A stretch of DNA of 64,000 nt, taken from positions 8,186,501 through 8,250,500 of the forward strand of contig JAILWY010000027.1 in assembly GCA_022113835.1 (NCBI GenBank), given 5' to 3'. Both the position numbers and the translations under genes were made by a program. Below the pieces are notes generated by a model, which was not told where the DNA came from, did not search any database, and was given only the letters and a program-made list of their open reading frames with translations. Numbering within the stretch: position 1 is the stretch's first letter; every line of letters begins with the position of its first letter. This document shows positions 1-12,500 of the stretch, in pieces. The DNA comes from Atopsyche davidsoni. Lineage: Eukaryota > Arthropoda > Insecta > Trichoptera > Hydrobiosidae.

Positions 1-350
1 GATAAACAATGACAGACGATATCTACGATACGGCGAATTGCTTTAAAATTGTCAAAGCATATAATCATGTGTTCATGACATTGGCTTTAGTATTCCAATG
101 ATAATATCGCTTTGTCGATAAGATATGGACTGCCCCTATGAAAAAAAATGCACGATAATGCGTGTATATGAGTTATTAATTCATTGATAAGACACCGCTA
201 TATTTTTGTGAATAGCAGTGTTGTTTATTTTTCGATATTGATAATATTACTTACATAAAATTCTGATAACTGCATGGTTTTAAGCATTTACGATAGATAT
301 ATTCAATATATCACTGTTAAAATACTATTATGGTGTTTTTGTAAGATAAT
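1..350. promoter_or_regulatory. GATA-motif-dense AT-rich segment
   Basis: I count about 14 GATA tetramers on the plus strand and a few TATC in this stretch. At this base composition about four would be expected over both strands. Several fit the GATA-factor consensus WGATAR (TGATAA, AGATAA). No ORF or promoter elements are seen. The segment may be a GATA-factor enhancer or simply low-complexity AT-rich sequence. The regulatory role is inference. Confidence 0.22.
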
Positions 351-2180
351 GCGGTGACTATTTTTGATCATATTTTTTCAACTAAAATAACATTACAATT
401 ATTTTTCCTTTACAGCTTGCCATGATTTTTAAATTATTTATCAAGGCTTTAATAAATATGTATAGCAAGATTTAGTAAATTCTATTCATTCTAGAAATAC
501 CCTAATAGTTATGTCCTCACATATAATATATACACCATAACCTTTTTGGCATTCCTACTGGTCTTTTTACCATTGTTCTCCATGCTTTCACCGTGTATCG
601 CTGATGAATAATTTCAAATACTATTTTTTTCCCAGAGTAATACTCCTCTTCTTCAATAATTGAGATATGATTATCAGTTACATACCTACAAATAACCGTT
701 TACCTCTAGACTTCTGCATATCTTCCAGGTGACCCAGTTGCCTATGGTTCCGTCGCAGGTCGAGCACAACGGCCCATTGTTCGACAAATAATAACAATAC
801 CCGTCCCGGTCAGCGGTAATTAGTTCCTGCCTCTAGACTCGAGCCACCATGTGAACCCTGCCTCTTAATTTATAGCAGAATTATTGTCTAAATAACTTGC
901 AGCTCTGGGATTGGTTACGTAGTTTCTTTGTTCTAGGCAGAAATGTACTACATTGCTTTTGCGCATTTCTATTTGAACATGTGCGATATTTACGTTTAAT
1001 TATACGAAGCTGTCCAAAGTCTTGTTTAAATAGAAAAAAATCAACCGATGCTAAAACTCACAGTTACCGGTTACATACAGCAAATATTAAATGGCCATCA
1101 TCAAATAGACTGATTATTTTGAAAGAACTTTATCTCTTTGCAACATTGAATGTCTACTATACGTACACAGTAACCACGTTGATTTATATTTTCTGTAGCA
1201 TTTAATTTTCCCATGGCTTAAACTCTTGTAAAGGAACAGTCGATTTGTGTACTTTATCTTTACCGTCAGTGTTCCCCGAGACCATTCCACACAAGGAACC
1301 CTTTCACAGCAGCCGTGCTCTATATCTCGGGCAGGATCTCCTTTGTGCCTGACTGCAGACGCGTTTGTCCTCCCGTTCGTTACCTGTGCATTGATATCGC
1401 TAATTAACTGCTTTCCTTGCCGTGCGATTGAGAGAACCTAGCGGTCTCGCCTCGGACTCGTTGGTGTACAAACAGTTCTTACCGACAAAACCTTCAAACA
1501 TTCAGCCCCCGGTGGCAATGCAACCTTTGTTCGGACTTTGTATTCTAAGATAGGAATACAATTTAATATATCCTGGAATAACTTGGACACTTATTTGTGA
1601 CAACAGTAGTAAAACATGAATTATTAGTATTAAAACATACATAAATTGTTTAACTTAAAAAGTGTGTTTTGTAATTATATCTACGCTATTTTTTTTTCTA
1701 CTTTGATAAAAGAAATAAGTATTTTGAAAGATAGAAAGTTTCTAGTCAACCTTTTTTTTGTATAAATAATGACAGTTTCATTGACTTTTAAAATTTGTAC
1801 ATAAATTATTTCGAATTATTTTCGTACTGGTTATTGTTTATTAATTATGTTTAAATACACAGCTGTCAAAACGCATGTTTGTGTAACGATGATCACAAAT
1901 GGCAGCTATTTCACTTTTGAAAAATTGAAACAACATCATCGACGCATTTCATGAAAAGTATTAATTCAAAACATTCTTGGATTAATATACATTTATTACT
2001 TATTATAAGTATTGATATTACAATGAAAACTTTAAGAGCAGCGCTAGGTACCCGAGGCAGACATGCTAGCGCATTGAGCAGTGTTGTTTAGTGAGTCTAT
2101 TGGCTATTTTCGACTTCCCTAATTAGTACTGAACGAATGCCTTTCCTTCCTGTTCAATGTTAACATCAGAAGCACTTGGG
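351..2180. other. AT-rich non-coding stretch, no gene seen
   Basis: Short open frames occur (for example 897-1205) but have no recognisable domain, no coding-like composition and no splice context. A moderately GC-richer patch lies at about 1260-1460. I see no RNA gene or transposon end. Confidence 0.6.
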
Positions 2181-2224
2181 GGCTCCGCGGACGCTGGTTT
2201 ATCGGAGCCATCTGCCGCGGAGCC
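2181..2224. repeat. GC-rich inverted repeat (10-bp perfect stem)
   Basis: GGCTCCGCGG at 2181-2190 is exactly inverted as CCGCGGAGCC at 2215-2224 around a 24-nt loop. The loop itself contains CGGAGCC (2203-2209), which could compete for the left arm, so two alternative foldings exist. The hairpin sits in a GC-rich patch (about 2150-2320) directly left of a MITE copy. It is too short for a typical pre-miRNA. Function is unknown. Confidence 0.5.
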
Positions 2225-2319
2225 AGTCATGCAGCGGCGCCCATTATAGCCGAGCAGAACAAAAATATTATCACCGCCACGGGAGATGTAACCGCGAAGC
2301 ACCCCGGGATAAGCCCGCT

Positions 2320-2462
2320 CCACACGCTGCGACACAACCGACAACCGAATGGTGACAAGCTAATAGCGTTATTTACATACGATAAGTTATATAAAAACAC
2401 CCAAACTAAAGGGGCGCTATTGGCTAATTGCAAATCGGTTGCAAGTTGTGTCGCTGCGTGTG
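2320..2462. mobile_element. MITE family copy A (143 bp, both ends present)
   Basis: This is the most complete copy of a family found five times in the window. The left end begins CACACGCTGCGACACAAC. The right end, read on the other strand, begins CACACGCAGCGACACAAC, followed on both arms by related CAACCGA and AGC(C)AATAGCG blocks, giving imperfect terminal inverted repeats of about 45 bp. The centre carries the family motif AACACCCAAAC...GGCGCTATTGGCT. It encodes nothing, so it must be non-autonomous. I cannot define a target-site duplication or assign a superfamily by eye. Confidence 0.65.
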
Positions 2463-3200
2463 TAGCCGGCTTTTCTCTTACAAGTTGATACAATGATTGT
2501 TTATGCACGCGACTTATTGTACCTTAGGCAACCGCGGCTAGTAATTCCGCCGCGGCGCTCTCATTGTGTTGCATTTGTATTTATTTATTATTCGTTTGAG
2601 TTTAATTAAAATATTAAATACATGAGTCTGTTGTTGATTGTGATATATTGGTTATCTAGCATTCTATTTAGTATATAAAATTACGGTATACACTCTTATC
2701 TTTCGTGTTTGAAAATGACGTTATATTAATCATTATTTTCAAATATATCTAATTTTGGTCATATTAGGACCAACAAAAGATCAACTATTAATGTGTTATA
2801 AATATTATTTATATATAATATAGGATATTAATATCATGGTTAAACCTTCCTTTATTGTAAAATAAATATTCCCTTTTGGAAAGGGTTGCCAAATGAAACA
2901 TTTGATACATAAATTTAATATGTCTATGGGAGACTTCATCTCACTTGATTATTGTGTATTTTTATTCTACAAAAATTGCCTATTCTAGGGGTCGTGATAT
3001 AATAAAAAGGAGATCGAGACCAACGAACTCTCGGTTGGTCGTCGATAGTCCTAACCCTAAGCCAATAAGCCAAAAATACATGGCAAGCGCCGTACTGAAA
3101 TCTCACTTATTTTAAGACAAGCTTTTTTTTGCTGTACTATGAAAAGAAAAGATGCAAAAGCATAAATAGTCCATTATGTAAACATACTTTGCAAGTACTA
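2463..3200. other. AT-rich non-coding stretch, no gene seen
   Basis: There is a small CpG-rich patch near 2530-2570, then strongly AT-rich sequence up to the first ratchet-type splice site. I see no coding or RNA features. Confidence 0.6.
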
Positions 3201-3201
3201 T

Positions 3202-3333
3202 TACTAATTTGTTGTTTTTCTTTTTTACAGGTATGTTGATTCTTAATTTTCTTTACGTCTGCATCGAGGTTTCGTCTGATCTTCACGCAGTTTTATCAGA
3301 CAGTCGGATCTCACAGCAGTTACTTCCATAATT
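3202..3333 (+). other. Candidate recursive splice site 1 with RS-exon
   Basis: A textbook branch point TACTAAT (3202-3208) is followed by a pyrimidine tract (about 3211-3227) and ACAG|GTATGT, with the junction between 3230 and 3231. A 3' splice site and a 5' splice site are therefore directly joined. A second donor-like GTAAGT begins at 3334, which defines a 103-nt RS-exon (3231-3333). One frame of that exon is open from an ATG at 3233 to a TAA just before its end. The arrangement matches recursive ('ratchet') splice sites of long insect introns. It could instead be the acceptor of an ordinary cassette or non-coding exon. Confidence 0.42.
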
Positions 3334-3556
3334 GTAAGTTCACGTCAAATATCTGAAAAGAAAATTACTGCACTATATGTCTTATCATTCCGACCTATCG
3401 AATGATATATGTTTTTTATAATATATATGGCAATAATTCACTGTTTTATATTAATATATGATTTTAGAATTTAGTTGTCATTTCAATAAACTAAAAGTAA
3501 CTACAACCCGTACCAAAAATATTTTGTATTTTTTTTATCTTATAGCATTACGATTG

Positions 3557-3573
3557 TAGGTTAGGTTAGGTTA
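3557..3573 (+). repeat. Short (TTAGG)n telomere-type motif
   Basis: Three consecutive TAGGT units occur here. TTAGG is the usual insect telomere repeat, but a run this short is common inside arthropod genomes and does not indicate a telomere. Confidence 0.6.
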
Positions 3574-5093
3574 ATTAATACAATGAAATGTTTAAAATTG
3601 ACAGTGGGCATGCCCTTTGCATTATGTATGTGAGTTATTATCAACTCCACGTTGTACACAGCGCGTAATTCTAAAAATAGGCTCATAAATATATTAATAT
3701 TTATGAAAATGGTCAAAACCCGCATGCGGTGACGTCAGGACAGTGTGACGAACAATCTTCTACGAACTCATATGACATTCGCACACTACACTGAAGGCAC
3801 AGGACCGATGTAGCAACAAATAAAAAAGCGAATTTCCGACGATTACGTTATTCCTCCTTGAGGTGTATGCGTCACTTGTCCACTTCTCACACATGACGGT
3901 ATCTCATACAGGTGAATCGATTAAGGTACATACAATTTAAACTAAAAAAAAAAGTTGTATTTAAGCCACTCTACAAATGTGCATGCTGTTTTCTTTCCCT
4001 ATGATATTAATATAAAAATAAATGTTCTTTCAAATATATATATAAATTTGTTTCACAGTGTGCTGTTACCATATCGATATTGTTTGTAAATTCTAACACC
4101 GTTCTGTCGCCTTACTTATTGTTTCATACATCGAAACTCAAGCGTACTCTTAATCAATAAATTATCAATTATACTAGTAAAAATCATTTTATAATAAATT
4201 TATTACGTCGGTAGAAGCTTTTTTTCAGACTCGATTTAGAAGTACAACTTTTACTAAAAGAAATTCACTTCATATTGGTTATACCTACTTAATAAAAGAA
4301 ACACCTGCAATGCTAGGCTTAATGTCGTGGGAGAATATGTCCTTAAAATATTAGTCAGGAAGTTTGAATCACCTGTTACAAGTCTCCCTAGTTAGCGAGA
4401 AGCTCTCGCGGCTACAATTCATCAAAGTCGAAACCTAAAACATTAGTTTGTTGCCAGAAGCGCTGACGCCGCGGTACGCTATGGTCGATTTTCTAATAGA
4501 CAGCCGTTCGATAGGTTTTTTCATCGATTAACTATAATACGTGTGACGCATTGTTTTTACAATCTTTGGCCCATTGTTAGCAACAAATTGCCCATTAGGC
4601 CTATGAGGAATTTATTTTCCATAATCTTAGTAACGGCGGCAGAGAGATCTGTTTAAGGCTCTCGTATTAAAGATTCCTTTGCCTTATTTTATTATAATAC
4701 CCTCACCATATTGCTCGCCTATTATGATCTCTTGCATCATATCATTATCTTCAGCTATTATATCTGTTGCTGAGAAGTATAGAACTGTAAGTGGTTTTTT
4801 TTTTTTTTAAAACATTTTATTTTTCAATCCTTTTTTTCTAATTATATATTTAAAAAACACCAAAGAAGTAAATGATTTAAGGTCTTACTACATATTTATT
4901 TAAAAAATCATATGATCTTTCTATGACTAAATTCACACGTTTTATCTAGATACATAAAAAAATATTTTGCTTCCTCTCGACGGTCATGCACGGTTGTATT
5001 CATATAATGCACATCGCCAATGTTTTGAGCGCTATTAAACAAATTTTCGCTGTCGGTCCCAAGACCGAATGAAGATTGAACAAGAAGGTATAT

Positions 5094-5142
5094 CTTCTTC
5101 GGGTGCCTCTCCTCAGAGGAGGTTGGCGACCATTTCACTGGG
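5094..5142 (-). mobile_element. LINE-like 3' tail fragment, copy 1
   Basis: Read on the minus strand, this segment (CCAGTGAAATGGTCGCCAAC ... GAAGAAG) matches 18896-18946 on the plus strand at about 41 of 48 positions. The shared end runs into GAAGAAG-type trinucleotides, as 3' tails of some insect non-LTR retrotransposons do. No reverse transcriptase is present, so the LINE assignment is inference. That the two copies belong to one repeat family is directly visible. Confidence 0.5.
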
Positions 5143-8100
5143 CATATTATACTCATGCCGAGCCAGTGTTCATGGTTTTCTAAGGGGAAAATAGTGTAGT
5201 GGGTCCTTCTACGCTGCAGTTTTATATTGGAAGGAAAAGTCTGCGTATTGCTGCTGCCCAATAGCATGATTATATAATAATTTCCTTACAAAGCTCTGGC
5301 GTTTGGATCTGATACTACTGCACCAAGCTACATAAACAATAGCAGGATTCCCCCCACCTCGACAAGGTACTTCCAGAGCACATCCCTCCACAACCATTCC
5401 AGTCCATTACTCTTCTAGAGTTCCTTTACACACGCTTTAGCCATACACAAGCAACAGAATGGGCGCGGGGAGGAGGAAGGTATATAAAGAAAACAATATG
5501 GGATCCATTTTCATCCATCATAGGATATGTAGTGTTTAATTTTTTACTCATTTAACCAAATGTGTAGATTTTGTATTATACTAAGTTTTGCACACCACTT
5601 TCTCAAATTTTCGTAGCTTCTGGCATTGAAACAGATTTCGCGCAATGGCACATAGATTATCTTTCAGTATTGATAACGATTTCCTGGAAAGTGTAACCGA
5701 ATCGAGAGAAATGCCCTCCGGCCGGTGACTCACGCCAGCTCATGCCAAACTGCGTCAAATTCGTACTGCCGTCCTTGCACCGACATTCGAATGCTATAAC
5801 GTTACACGTTACGCATGAAACGGCAAACACGAAAAGTGGATATTGGGAAGCACTTCTAGACCACATTTTTTAAATTTATTATTAAATAAAATTTTTACAA
5901 TATATTCATTTTTACAACATATCCCAACCGGCCAGCATTCATTTCGAATTATACTTCGCACTGTCACATATTTGTATTTCATTGTGTTTTCGTATATTGC
6001 GTTTTTGCATTAAATTATTTACAAGCATATACAGCGTTGTAGATACGCTTTATCACTGTGGTTAGTTAATAAGGTTGACGTCACCGTTAAATGATAAATT
6101 ATTGTGTAATAAATTAACAAAAAATGTAGTAATAATTTCTTGTACCGATGAAAAGAAACACGATGTATTGTTTTTTCGTCCTTTTAAATGTCTTTAATGT
6201 TCTATACTTTTTAGTTTAATGAAATCTCATATTATTATAAGCATTAATCAAATGCAATAATACAAGCAATTAATCATTGCTCATCTGGTTATTCTTATCA
6301 TTAACATTTTTTATTTGTTCAACCCAGGAACAGTCTTACTAGTATTATCTTAATAACAACGTTTGGAATTATGTTATTTTTAATATACAGTACGTCTTAA
6401 TCATAACTATTACGTACCTTGACATTCGATGCATACTTTATTGCTTTACGTTATAAAAAGTGCAACAATGAATTGTAATGCACTAGGATTGTTCAATTTG
6501 AATTGAATCGTCAAGTATCAATATTTGCATGACATGCAGTTCAAGTTGTCGTAAACAAAACCGCAGTATCCGTGGGAAAATACTGATAAGGCGTTGTTAT
6601 TTCTTTTCGCCAGATATAAAACATATTAGTATTTTAAAATTTCATTTTATTACTCTCAGATTTGTGGATTTTATAGGGGGTATTATTATGTAAAATAAAA
6701 TATTTTTGGTTGCGTAAAATGAAACAATACGATTTTGGTATATTGAAATTGGGAGCACCTTTCTGAGTACTATTCGATAGTCCAATAACGTATGCCTAAT
6801 GATCTTAGCTCAAGACAAGTAAAAATTAAAATCGGGAATTGAAATAACAGAATTAGGATTGCATAATTCCTGAATTACGTTTAGTTGTTTTATTAATACA
6901 TATATTGAATTATATAACATCACATTGAATATCAGGTATGCAAATTGTATAGAAAATTCCATCTTTTACAGGTTACATTAAATACATAAACAAAATCACG
7001 TTCTGCATGATTATTTCTTCAAGTGTCTTGTAAAAATAATATTTAAATTGTGTAATTATGTTTGTGCATTCCTGCGTTTTATTGCACCGAACTGATCGAT
7101 AATTTATCAAAATGTGAAATATTATTGAAATTATTTGTAAATTCATTTGTTTTTTTTTTCTTCTTAAAACTAAAAGATAGTATAATTTATGTGATTTATG
7201 CTTAATGTTTTGAAGATAATTTCAGGTATTTTGTTGTACACAATGTTATTAGGTACATTAAAAACAACTTATCAAGTTTGCAAAACAGAAAGTAAATTCA
7301 GATAAATATGATTTTTTTTAATTACTTTAGATAGGTTATCTAAAATATAAAAAATAAAACGTTTTAGTTAAGAAAAAATGCTCAATTATGCAAACCGTCA
7401 GCCTATTTTTTATGAATCTTAAATTATCAATTGGACGAATTACAATACCCACAATCATAAACTTACTATTTTTTTCTCAATCTGTAATTTTAAAATTTAA
7501 ATGGTTGACCCGTGTTTCTAAACCCATATTGTAAGAACAACAATTTACAAATGTCATCAACCAAAACAGATATCAAAATTAAAAATAGCCCTTTGGCAAT
7601 TTTGCAATTCAAACATATATGTATGTATTCTCTATGAATTAGTTTTTAAATAAATTTATATGTTTTTGTCAAAGCTCGTGTAGAAATGTAGGAATTTTTT
7701 TTATTCTATAATACAAATCAGTATTTTAAAATGTATTTGAATGTCAGTGTACTTAGCCCCGCACCTGTCCGCGCCGAGCGCCCACGCGCCTGTTTTCGCA
7801 AACGCCGCCGCATGAGATTCATCTCCTGTTTGTTACATCTCAATATATCCTTATATGGTCTTAGACAATCGCTAAATGACTCAAAACCTACCTGGCGCTG
7901 GGACGGCGCGGCAGTCCGGCATCACTTGTCGATATCGTATGCTAAGTGCACCTCGCAATTACACACTCGTTCATACGAGGTTATTGAAAATAAAACACCA
8001 TTGTTAAGTACATACTGAAATCAACAAGATATTACACGATACGTTTAATTAAACAGCACAGTTTTTGCCTCACCTGTTTTTACTCTTATTATCATAATAA

Positions 8101-8689
8101 GTATATAACGTTTCAGTGTTCTGATGTTGTGGTGGTATTTAAATACAATTTTTTTTTTGTACAAAATAATATGCACGCTTTCATATGTAATAAAAATTCA
8201 GTATATTCGTACATCTTACGCTTCGGATAAACTCTCGAATGGATTCCTCTTGTCAATATTTCTGAAAATAGCAGAACGACTGCGATAGCTTTGCGCAATG
8301 TTTAGCAGGTGGCTCGAATTTATAGTTTGGAGTTCTTAGAATACGCGAATGGATTTTATTTATATGCAAGTATGGATATTGGAGGGCATAATATACGGCG
8401 ATGAGAAAAATAAGATACTTTGGACTGTAATTTCTAAAATTCGTGTACGAACAGATGGAAGTGCCACTAGCCTAATCGCTTCACTTTTATCTTCAGCGAA
8501 GTTCTTTATTTTAGCATTCATCCCACCTTTGTAAATCTTTAAGACCCAATAAATTTAAATGTCATAGGCAATTAGTACATTTTTTTGGCTGATGAAAATA
8601 AATCTGATAATTATTCCTGGTGATTGAAGTATTTAAAAATATCGTGTTGTGGGTATAAGTAGGTTTTTTGTGTGATTCGCATTAGTCAT

Positions 8690-9110
8690 GTACATCTGCT
8701 TTAACTTAGTCGGTTCTATCCGCCGGTTCCGAGAGTTGCTAGTCGGTGCTGCTATCGAGAATCCGCAAATCTAAAACCGACTTCCCGAAGGTGTGGAGTG
8801 GGTGTTCCGTCTATTTCTGTAATTTGTGAGTCACGCCTTTTCGAATGTCTGTTTTAATCCGAGACGAGTGGCTTATATTCACCTTTTTCTATTGGTACCC
8901 TGCCAATCCCGCCGCGGGACTATTGTGTTACTTGTGTCGTGTTAAATGATTATTCTTCCCGCCGCGAAAGCGTACTGATTTATTAGTGCAGATCGCGAGT
9001 TGGATTTGATTTTTAAACCGCCCATCTTGTCGCAGTGTTGGGGGTGATCTCTCGAGACTCGCGGTGACATTCTAAGGAGATTTATCAGCGCGCGGTCATC
9101 CTTGAAATTA
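8690..9110. promoter_or_regulatory. CpG-rich promoter/enhancer-like island
   Basis: This is about 420 bp of CpG-rich sequence in an AT-rich setting. It contains two TAGTCGGT-type repeats (around 8708 and 8740), CCGCCGCGGG and CCCGCCGCGAA blocks and several GTGAGT/GTGTGG donor-like words. It resembles a 5' UTR/TSS region or a conserved regulatory element. There is no clear TATA box, no ORF and no preferred strand. Confidence 0.25.
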
Positions 9111-11118
9111 GGCAAACAATCTTAGTCACTTAAGATTAATTCTTAAACTCTAAGCACACCTACAGACGCTAACGCAACTAAATTATATTTTGATAGGTAA
9201 CAAACTACGATCCAACTTAGAATATTTTATATCAGGAGACATTCATCTCCTTGGAGCACTTTGTGCATTTAATAGCTAATTTTTTAAAAATTATCGGTAC
9301 TAAAAGGCATTTCATCTAGTTTCATCGCATTCCGTTTCTTCTACTACCTGTCATTTTTATTGAAATTATTCAAAATATTTAATTCTCAGTTTACCCATTT
9401 GGTTGTAATACTTAAATTACAATAACTGAATATTTACAACTGTCAAATTTTAAACGGTCAGTAAACACACATTCGGCTCGTCATAAAAGGAAACGCTCAA
9501 GTTCTCAAAGCACCTTCGCACTTCAAAATGAAATATTTTTGTCACGTTGGTAAATTGGCTTTTGTCGAGTGTACCAACTTCACACTTGTTTGCCGGTTCT
9601 TGTGATTTGACGTCGAAGCTACGGGTTCCCAGTCTCGGCTGTTAAATATTAATAATAACACATTTTTCATTTTGATACCAGACGTTAACAAGTACTTCGT
9701 TTATGTTAAATAATTTTAACAATGCATAATTAGCCGTAGTATTATAAAACAAAACAAAAAGTGATTAAAGCCAAGGTGAAGCTGATTCCTCGGCGACATT
9801 AGCACCGTTGCGGTTCTCGATTCTATTATCCCACGCAATTTTGATTACCTAATAAAATGGCAAATAATATGTATTCTGTTGAACTAAATGCGAACATCGG
9901 AGTTGTTGCATGCAAATATATACAAGGCAAAAAACATTTTTTTTTTTTTTAGAAAAAATCGTTATTCGTGTCTCAATCGTGGCCGGGTCGAGACTGTCAT
10001 TTCTCTCTTGCTCTTATGTTGAATAGAAGCTTGAAATGGTTTCGTCTCATTTTTACATATCTTCTACCAAGGGTTTTGACACCTCTGGAGATATGTTTTT
10101 CGGTTAATTCATTACTGCAGCATCGATTTTTCACAAAAAGGCAGCCGATTGCTTTTAAACAACACTTGTGTCATTTGCTTTTAAACATATTTGTCATTTC
10201 ATCGGCTTTTTTGTATGTATGTATGTCATTGATTATAGAAAATCTAATCCGAGATTTTGACTCTTAACCGTGTTCAAGAGAATCGGTAGAGTTCAGGATT
10301 ATACTTTATAAGAGCACTAAGAATTCTTAACTGTTAACTGGTTACTGTTCTTCGGTGATGAATGACTAATAGAAACGAATATTGATACGAGTTTAATTGC
10401 ACGAATAAATAAATATTTTATTTGGGTTATATGTAATTTTTTGCACCCATTTTCACTTAATTGTGCAAAGCCACGATTCGTAGCACTGTTCAAAATAATC
10501 TATTTCATCCTAATGCGCCTCTATTATCTTCAATGCTTAATTAGCGTTCTGAATTTGGAGTTCAAAATAATAAACAAAAATTGAATCAAGCCATCAGCTT
10601 ATAAAGTATGATTGTTGTGGTAACAATAACTGACCGTTAATGGAAGGAAATTATTATTAATAATTCCTTATAAGACACGCGACGCCGGCGCGGCTTACAT
10701 GTTTTTTTTTTAATACTTAGCATATTTTCTCACGATAAGATCGCGTCCGCGCAGTGCTCCACACACGAGACACATTCGCACACCATTTTTCATGCAGACG
10801 TGCCGGCCGGGAGTATTATTGTCTCTCTGCTTCTACCGTATCAGATCGGGCGTCTAATGAAAGCATTAATCAATACACGCCATGCATCCTTGTATGGTTT
10901 TATTCAAACATTTGTCATCGCTGGTTCTAATTTATTATAATTAATATTCATGCAATTCAGGGGTGCCACCTTTATGACTTCTTATGTCTATGAGGTAATC
11001 CTTTGACTACGTATTTTATTGTCTAAAGTTTATGAATATTTTTTATGCATACATAATAATAAATTTGATCCACTACAAAGGAAGAGCACTGTTTTTGTTT
11101 AGTTATCGTTTTCTAACT
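9111..11118. other. AT-rich non-coding stretch, no gene seen
   Basis: It contains a POU octamer (9910-9917) and a small GC island at about 10680-10860. The ORF at 9968-10267 shows no domain. Confidence 0.55.
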
Positions 11119-11162
11119 GCCTCTTGGTCCTGTGGTAAGGACGGTTGCTTGGATCACGGGTA
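11119..11162 (+). mobile_element. tRNA-like SINE head fragment
   Basis: The sequence runs GCCTCTTGGTCCTGTGGTAAGG, then GACGG and GGATCACGGG. It resembles the A-box/D-arm part (TGGTNNNGTGGTAAGG) of tRNA-derived SINEs. The T-arm/B-box is missing, so at best this is a decayed 5' fragment. Confidence 0.35.
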
Positions 11163-11899
11163 GAGTAATAATTATATATTTTTCCAGGTACAACGATAAG
11201 AAGCATGCCAGATTAGTACATATTGCTATTAGATATTCTTAGTTTGAGAGCGTAGTTGTATTTTATTATGTCGAAGCTATCTTCAAACTTAATACGAGTC
11301 ATTATCATTGAAATGGCACATATATTTCAAGCAGGGCCTAAAGTTTAGTGCACGTTTCAGATATTTTATCGATTGCGGTTTGTGATGTACTTAATACCGG
11401 GTATACTATATTTTGCTTCTAATGTGTAAGAAAAACGTCAATATTTTAGTTAATCATTAAGACACAGATTGAATGCATGCAAATTATTGTTCAGATGTTT
11501 ATTTGTATTTGATTACTCAGCGATTAAACACTGCTTGGTTTTGGCGGAAAATTATGAAGAAGGCATATTTTATTATCAATACACGAATTGTTTATAATTA
11601 ATTATAAGTTATTGTTAGCAAATAAACAAAAAAAATAATGCTGAGAATATAATAAATTCTTAAACCTACTCATTAACGAGAGTGAAGTTGCCGACATCTG
11701 CCATAAACATTACAAACGTAGAAATAAATATTATTAACTACATTTTCGGCTATCGTAAACACTGAATCAATAACAAACGACGACTACTTAACATTTGAAC
11801 CCGCATCGGGTTGGAAAAAAACAAACTACGCATGCCTCCGAGCGAAGCTGTGCTGAGCAAGATGCTCATCTCGCATGGATTGCTCATTCTGCTACACCT
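11163..11899. other. AT-rich non-coding stretch, no gene seen
   Basis: It holds a POU octamer at 11477-11484 and, near 11188, TTTTTCCAG|GTACAA, a weak joined acceptor/donor. I see no coding features. Confidence 0.55.
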
Positions 11900-12330
11900 C
11901 TATGACAAGCCTCTATGTAATGTAGTAGACACCTAGAAGTATCCGTTAGCTCAGCATAGCCGACAGAGTATCGCTTGGGGGGTTTTTTTTTTAAATCAAT
12001 AGGAAAATTGTATCAACGACGTCATTAATAGTTTTTGATCCAAACTTATATATCTCAAACTATGTCTCCACGATAGGTCTTGTCTACTGTTCAAATGCGT
12101 AATGTTGTAGACACCTAGAAGCTTCCGCGAACCAAGCAAGGATTTTTTTTCTTATTAATGACGTTATAAATATATATTTGTTGAACTTGATCCATTCATA
12201 CAATTTTATTTTTTATTTCCAACGTGTATCTTCCTTACTGTTCAAATATGTTATGTCCAAGAGATCTGGAAGTTTTTGTGTCTTAGTTATGCTTGAAGTT
12301 TTATTTTATTTAAAAACTAATCTATAGTCA
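11900..12330. repeat. Diverged tandem repeat, about 2.5 units
   Basis: Three similar segments follow one another. The landmark TGTAGACACCTAGAAG or its diverged form ends at about 11939, 12121 and 12272, so the offsets are about 182 and 151 bp. It is preceded by related CTTGTCTACTGTTCAAATG / CTTCCTTACTGTTCAAATA blocks and followed each time by a T-rich run. ATTAATGACGT occurs once in each orientation (around 12010-12025 and 12150-12165). This may be a decayed satellite or the remains of nested insertions. No coding potential is seen. Confidence 0.5.
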
Positions 12331-12429
12331 CTTACATAACCAATTGCATAAAACTAAGGCCTTCTGTTATTTTAATATTGGTTATAGTACACCTGTAACA
12401 TATATTTATTGTTATATTTATATTAATGT

Positions 12430-12500
12430 TATGGATCAGTCAATCAGATGCGTATTTATTACGATGTGGGTTCAAATCCCACACAAATCACGATGATATT
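12430..12500 (+). mobile_element. tRNA-derived SINE remnant with intact T-arm
   Basis: GTGGG TTCAAAT CCCAC at 12466-12482 is a perfect 5-bp T-stem with a 7-nt loop and contains the pol III B-box core GGTTCAAATCC. The upstream D-arm and anticodon portions do not fold into a cloverleaf and there is no matching acceptor stem, so this is not a functional tRNA gene. It is best read as a decayed tRNA-derived SINE head. Confidence 0.5.

Larger units (their letters stand above)
3334..8689. other. AT-rich non-coding stretch with small islands, no gene seen
   Basis: Two full CRE palindromes TGACGTCA occur (3730-3737, 6076-6083). POU octamers lie at 6533-6540 and 6938-6945. A LINE-like tail lies at 5094-5142 and a GC-rich island at about 7740-7950. 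The ORFs at 4908-5267, 5657-5866, 7731-8018 and 8349-8534 have no recognisable domains. 6.1-7.7 kb is very AT-rich and featureless. Confidence 0.5.

Noticed and set aside
3557..3573. TTAGG repeats as a telomere or subtelomere
   Set aside because: Only three units occur, inside ordinary sequence. Short TTAGG runs are common in insect genomes.
7222..7236. TTTCAG|GTATTT as a further ratchet site
   Set aside because: No pyrimidine tract and no branch-point-like sequence. Such words are expected by chance.
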